A stretch of 64,000 nucleotides of DNA. Origin: Solenopsis invicta (Eukaryota > Arthropoda > Insecta > Hymenoptera > Formicidae). Positions 60,248-64,000 of this stretch are shown here, in pieces. The first letter of the stretch is position 1. Every line of letters starts with the position of its first letter. The notes beneath the pieces are model-generated. The model was not told the DNA's origin and did no database searches. It saw only the letters and a list, made by a program, of their open reading frames with translations. The stretch is taken from contig NC_052671.1 in the NCBI RefSeq assembly GCF_016802725.1, forward strand, positions 6,449,001 through 6,513,000, written 5' to 3'. The translations under genes and the position numbers were made by a program.

Positions 60248-62000
60248 TATAAATACCTATTCGCGCATACGCGCGATGTGGTAGGCACGCCGACGCCGGC
60301 GACGAGCGGAGGTGCGAAGGTGGCATCGGCTCGAGCACCTGCTACCGTCATTATCATCAGGCCGGCACTCCAGAAAACACGGGGAGCAAAGAGACGAGAT
60401 TCGAGTCTAATTTCTGCCTACGGGCGCAATCCGCTCTCGTTGCCTGTTGGCCGCTGCGCGCCGCAGCAGCGCGCGGTAGAGCAGATCCGATTTACTTTGC
60501 TCCTTGCCCGAGCCGACCATTACCCACGCCGCCGCCGCCGCCGTCGTGGCCGCGACAAAACCGTCTACGTGCGATTTGTCCAGCTTGCTTCCGGCGTTTT
60601 CTCGATCCGTCGCGCGAACGCTAATTCCCCACGACAGTTACGCGATTATAGCGGCGAGCTAATAAAGCTCCGGTAACGCTTCGGTGAATCTAATTACGAT
60701 TTTTCAACGATACGTACAATGTGCCCACCGAAAGGTAGGCATCGCTGCCTTGATTGTTAGAATCAAATCACGAGCTGCACATGTAATAGTGGTAGTAGTA
60801 ATAGTAGTAGTAATAATGGTTGTGTTTATTGACGGCCTAGGGCAAGCCTTCTAACGTCACATGAAAGGTATATATTAAGCAGGCACAATATGGGATACAA
60901 GCTTTGATTAAATAAGCAAGACCGAGAACGCACAAAGGAGCAAAAGTGCGAAGGTGTAAATTATATATTTGAATTATGTACGTGGCTTACATGCGCAAAA
61001 TTGACAGATTATTTGAGGTTTCGAACAAAAGGGAACAAATGCCAAGCTAACGGATCTACGACCTGTGCGAGAAATATTGTATTTGCATATAGGCACTTGA
61101 TATACAATATTTATTTTTTAATAAAAAATTTTTGCCTTAATTGACTTTGCATAAATTTAATCGGGACAATGTCTATTGAATTGGTACAGTCATTTCAAAG
61201 CAATCGAAACACATGTAGAATTTTAGTGCTTTCTCATTCATTTTGTTGCTGCAGCAGTTTCATTAGCAATGGCAATTTTATCAGCTTGAGTTAAAAAAAA
61301 ATCAGAACATAGTCACACAAAAGAATTATAATGTAATAACCAAAAATATATACTTTTTCCGTGTTATGTTGCTAATTAATTTTTCTATTCCTTGATTTAT
61401 TTGACCCAAGCTTAATCCAGTTATTCCAATTTAAAGTAGAAAGAGAACCGTGTGGCTCAAGAAATCTTTAGATTCAACAAAAACCGATATACGAGTTTAC
61501 CTATTACGACTCATTTATAAATTGCAACAGATAGAAGTCTTGGCAACATACTTTGTGAATAATACTGTTTACGGAGAACGGCTTAGAATTGCGAGAATTC
61601 GAGCGGAACGAGAGGAATTATGATTCAAATACCATACTAATGCTGGTGAGAGGAAAGAGCCGCGTGAACGCCTTCTTTCGCAAAACGAGCGACTTCGGTA
61701 AACTACTACTCGATCTATCATGCGGATCGTTAAAACCGTGCAAATTATTTGATGCTTAGACAAAATCAAGAAATCGATTAAAATTGATTATTTAATCGGT
61801 TTTTTATAAGCAAGAATATTTCTGTTAATGCGTTTATTGTTATTGTGTATATTGTTATATTTGTAAGTGTATTTATTTAATGCACATTTATTTAATCATG
61901 CAGTATTGCTTTCTATTTATATACAATTTTCGTTTTGTTATTTGTTTCATGAAAATTACAAATAAATAAAACTTGTTACTGTCTCAATTTTAGGTTTGTT
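60248..62000. other. CpG-rich tail then AT-rich island
   Basis: 60248-60690 is CpG-rich, with a GCC triplet run at about 60528-60543 and a 132-codon open frame (60278-60676) without a domain. 60690-62000 is mostly AT-rich with the TAR triplet repeat 60784-60819. No gene recognised. Confidence 0.6.
60784..60819. repeat. (TAG/TAA)12 triplet repeat
   Basis: Twelve in-register triplets: six TAG, four TAA and two TGG. On the plus strand it is stop-rich in one frame. Confidence 0.9.
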
Positions 62001-62957
62001 TTAGCTCGAAAATTTTAGCGCGAAAATTTCCAATCAATGAGGGCCTCGCTGCGAATAATTGAGGCAACGAACCACATTTCCTGCGGAAAATGCACATATA
62101 CATTAAAGGTGCCGTTCACACACATAAGTGAAATTCCTGATGCGTTCATGCAAAGGTTCGAGACGGAGTAAAGAGATGGCAGTAGGTACACTACTCATAC
62201 GTACCTTAAACTTAGGGATCATCCCTTCTCTCTGAAGCTATTCCTCGAAGCGAGAAGAAATTACGTGAGGTAATACTCATTATTACTCCAGCACGATCAT
62301 ATACGCTCGCGAGGGATTGTTCAATGATCTAATTGGGAGGAGATATAAAATCTACTCTGTCCTCCGTTTGAAAGTCATCTCTCGTCGAATTTTCGAAGCG
62401 CATAATAGGCGATCGCACGCATAAAGAAGACGGAAGGAAGAGATGCGGGTCCGCTCGAATGCGAGAAGGCGGTGGTGTACCAGTGGGGATTTACCACCCA
62501 GCGAAAAATTAATAAATCCTCCTCTTAAACAAACAAACTCCACCCACCCGCGGATCGGATAAGAGAGCCCGGCTATTGATTTATTAATTTAGAGCTGCCC
62601 ATTCTAAGACGCGGCCAGGAAAGGAAGACAGAGGGAGGAGAGAGAGAGAGAGAGAAAGAATGATCGAGGAAATATATCCGCTTGCTCACTCGCGCCAGCA
62701 CGGACGCGCTTCTTCGTAGCGCTTCGGGACCCGAAGTTAAGGGATCCGCTATCCGATGTGGTATCGGTAATTATAGCCCTGAACGCGGGCGCGCGTTGCT
62801 TACGTTCATTACTGAATTATCGGCTTCGCTCGGCAAACAATGTGCCTCTTTCAACCCTCCCTCTCCCTCCCGCCTCTCCCCACTGTCTCGCCCCCGCACA
62901 ACCCTGTTTTGCGCCGATCCTTTTCCATCGAGCGCGACGCGATCGAGTCTTCTTCGA

Positions 62958-63020
<63 letters not shown>

Positions 63021-64000
63021 TTCTCTCTTTTCTTCGTCCCCCTAGCTCCTCTGTTCTTGCTTTCCCCTCTTGCCAACATGATGCACACACCACAGTGTAC
63101 CTTCTTCTCGCTTCACCCTTGAACGGAATCAGCGTCCTATCTGATGGGCCACGGGCTGAACTACGACCGTGCACCTCTCTCGCTCGTTTTCTTCCTCTCT
63201 CCGTAGTCGCGATCTGCTCTCACTTTCTCTCTCTCTCTTTCTCTCTTTCTCTGGACTCTCTGCTTATTCCGACTCTTTGCGGAATACATCGCGAGAACGG
63301 AGCGCGCCGATGCCTCTCTTTCCCTCTCGTCTACGCGATAGCGATTACAATGCGCTCTACGAAGTAGATATTGTTACCAATGTAATGGAGCCGAGCACGA
63401 TTTTTCGGGACCAAAGTTTTGAAGTTCGTGAAGAGAAAGGGAAGAGTCCGCGGTTAGCTCTCTATAACCGTCAGGCGGAATTTATCGTTGCACCGTTCGA
63501 AAGCACACGAAACCAAAGAAGTTGATAGCGGTGTACTATTACTTCCTTTCTCACAGTGTGAACAGGAACTTAATCTCTTGGCCGATGTACGTAGCATACA
63601 AAATGCGCTTTAACGAGGCAAGTCGGGACGAGGATTAACCGCGCCGGAACGAGACGGAAACGCCGAAGGTTCGCGCGTAGCGCGCACCGAACGCGGAACG
63701 GTTCTATATAGATGCCGCGCGAGGGGGTTAAAGCCGGGATACCGACGAATGTGAATCCACCTTAATACGGATTCTGCGGAGGCAGCGGCAGCTCGGAGCG
63801 AGCGGGCAGAGGCTTACGGTATATCACGCGGACTATACGCGGGAGAGATGCGGTCCTATGAGGACGCGCGGCGTGCTCTTTCGCTGCGTCATCCGCGATG
63901 AGGAACGCAAGAACGCGCATTACCCACGGATCGTCGTGGCTCCTCTCCATGGTCCATCGTGCGACCACTCGAGCCACCACCACTACGGCCGCACTTTACG
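62001..64000. other. CpG-rich block to the window end
   Basis: No gene recognised. It holds GA at 62640-62656, a long CT microsatellite at 62962-63030, a CT-rich patch at about 63214-63252 and CpG-rich DNA to the end. Open frames up to 175 codons (62840-63367) are Ser/Leu repeats from the CT run. Confidence 0.6.
62962..63030. repeat. (TC)25 microsatellite with imperfect tail
   Basis: 51 bp of pure TC to 63012, then interrupted CT/CTTT to 63030. With 38835-38882 it is one of the two longest dinucleotide runs here. Confidence 0.95.

Noticed and set aside
62690..62790. Possible 5S rRNA fragment (ccgaagttaag word)
   Set aside because: Only an 11-base match to a 5S-like word. The rest does not align to 5S rRNA and the internal promoter is not recognisable.
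1..64000. CRISPR arrays, operons, riboswitches, bacterial terminators
   Set aside because: No direct-repeat/spacer arrays or bacterial gene organisation; the DNA has eukaryotic, insect-like character.
1..64000. Known conserved insect microRNAs
   Set aside because: I looked for mature sequences I remember (such as let-7, miR-1, miR-9, miR-10, miR-124, miR-184, bantam) and saw none. This was by eye, so a divergent one could be missed.

Overview
The window looks like non-coding nuclear DNA of an insect, most likely a hymenopteran such as an ant. AT-rich islands of about 0.3-1.4 kb alternate sharply with CpG-rich blocks in which CpG is plainly not depleted. There are many long (GA)n/(CT)n microsatellites. 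Several short non-autonomous DNA transposons have terminal inverted repeats, including TA-flanked ends of the CAGGGTGAG and CAGGGT(A/G)TCCCG type that are common in insect genomes. I see no operon-like layout, ribosome-binding sites or tightly packed genes. The order-level guess rests on composition and repeat style only.

I could not recognise any protein-coding gene, tRNA, rRNA or known microRNA in the 64 kb. The open frames (up to about 205 codons) lie in CpG-rich or GA/CT-repeat DNA, where stop codons are rare on both strands. They overlap each other in several frames and give low-complexity or arginine/serine-rich translations with no domain I know. I therefore annotate no CDS. The window is best read as a gene desert, a very long intron, or regulatory DNA between genes.

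Layout: 1-3950 is AT-rich to mixed, with MITE copy 1 (1711-1975) and a strong hairpin (2161-2211). 3951-13090 is mainly CpG-rich, broken by an AT island at 7031-8110. 13091-17720 alternates, and holds MITE copy 2 (14475-14724), a G-quadruplex motif (15132-15172) and a 767-bp TIR element (16899-17665). 17721-28420 is CpG-rich with AT islands near 22.2, 24.3 and 26.5 kb and a long polypurine tract (25507-25713). MITE copies 3 and 4 lie back to back at 28500-28972. Two TIR elements sit at 32840-33046 and 33786-34197. A large AT island (35371-37010) holds a hairpin MITE (36705-36873). The rest alternates in the same way and includes an 82-nt branched fold (41358-41439), another inverted-repeat element (about 53330-53690) and a TA-flanked TIR element (59966-60247).

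The clearest result is the four-copy MITE family: one copy is inverted relative to the other three, and two are adjacent. I found no evidence of a new enzymatic or defence system. The structural observations (branched fold, mutually exclusive hairpins, alternating complementary octamers, G-quadruplex motifs) are modest leads that need folding, RNA-seq and comparative data.
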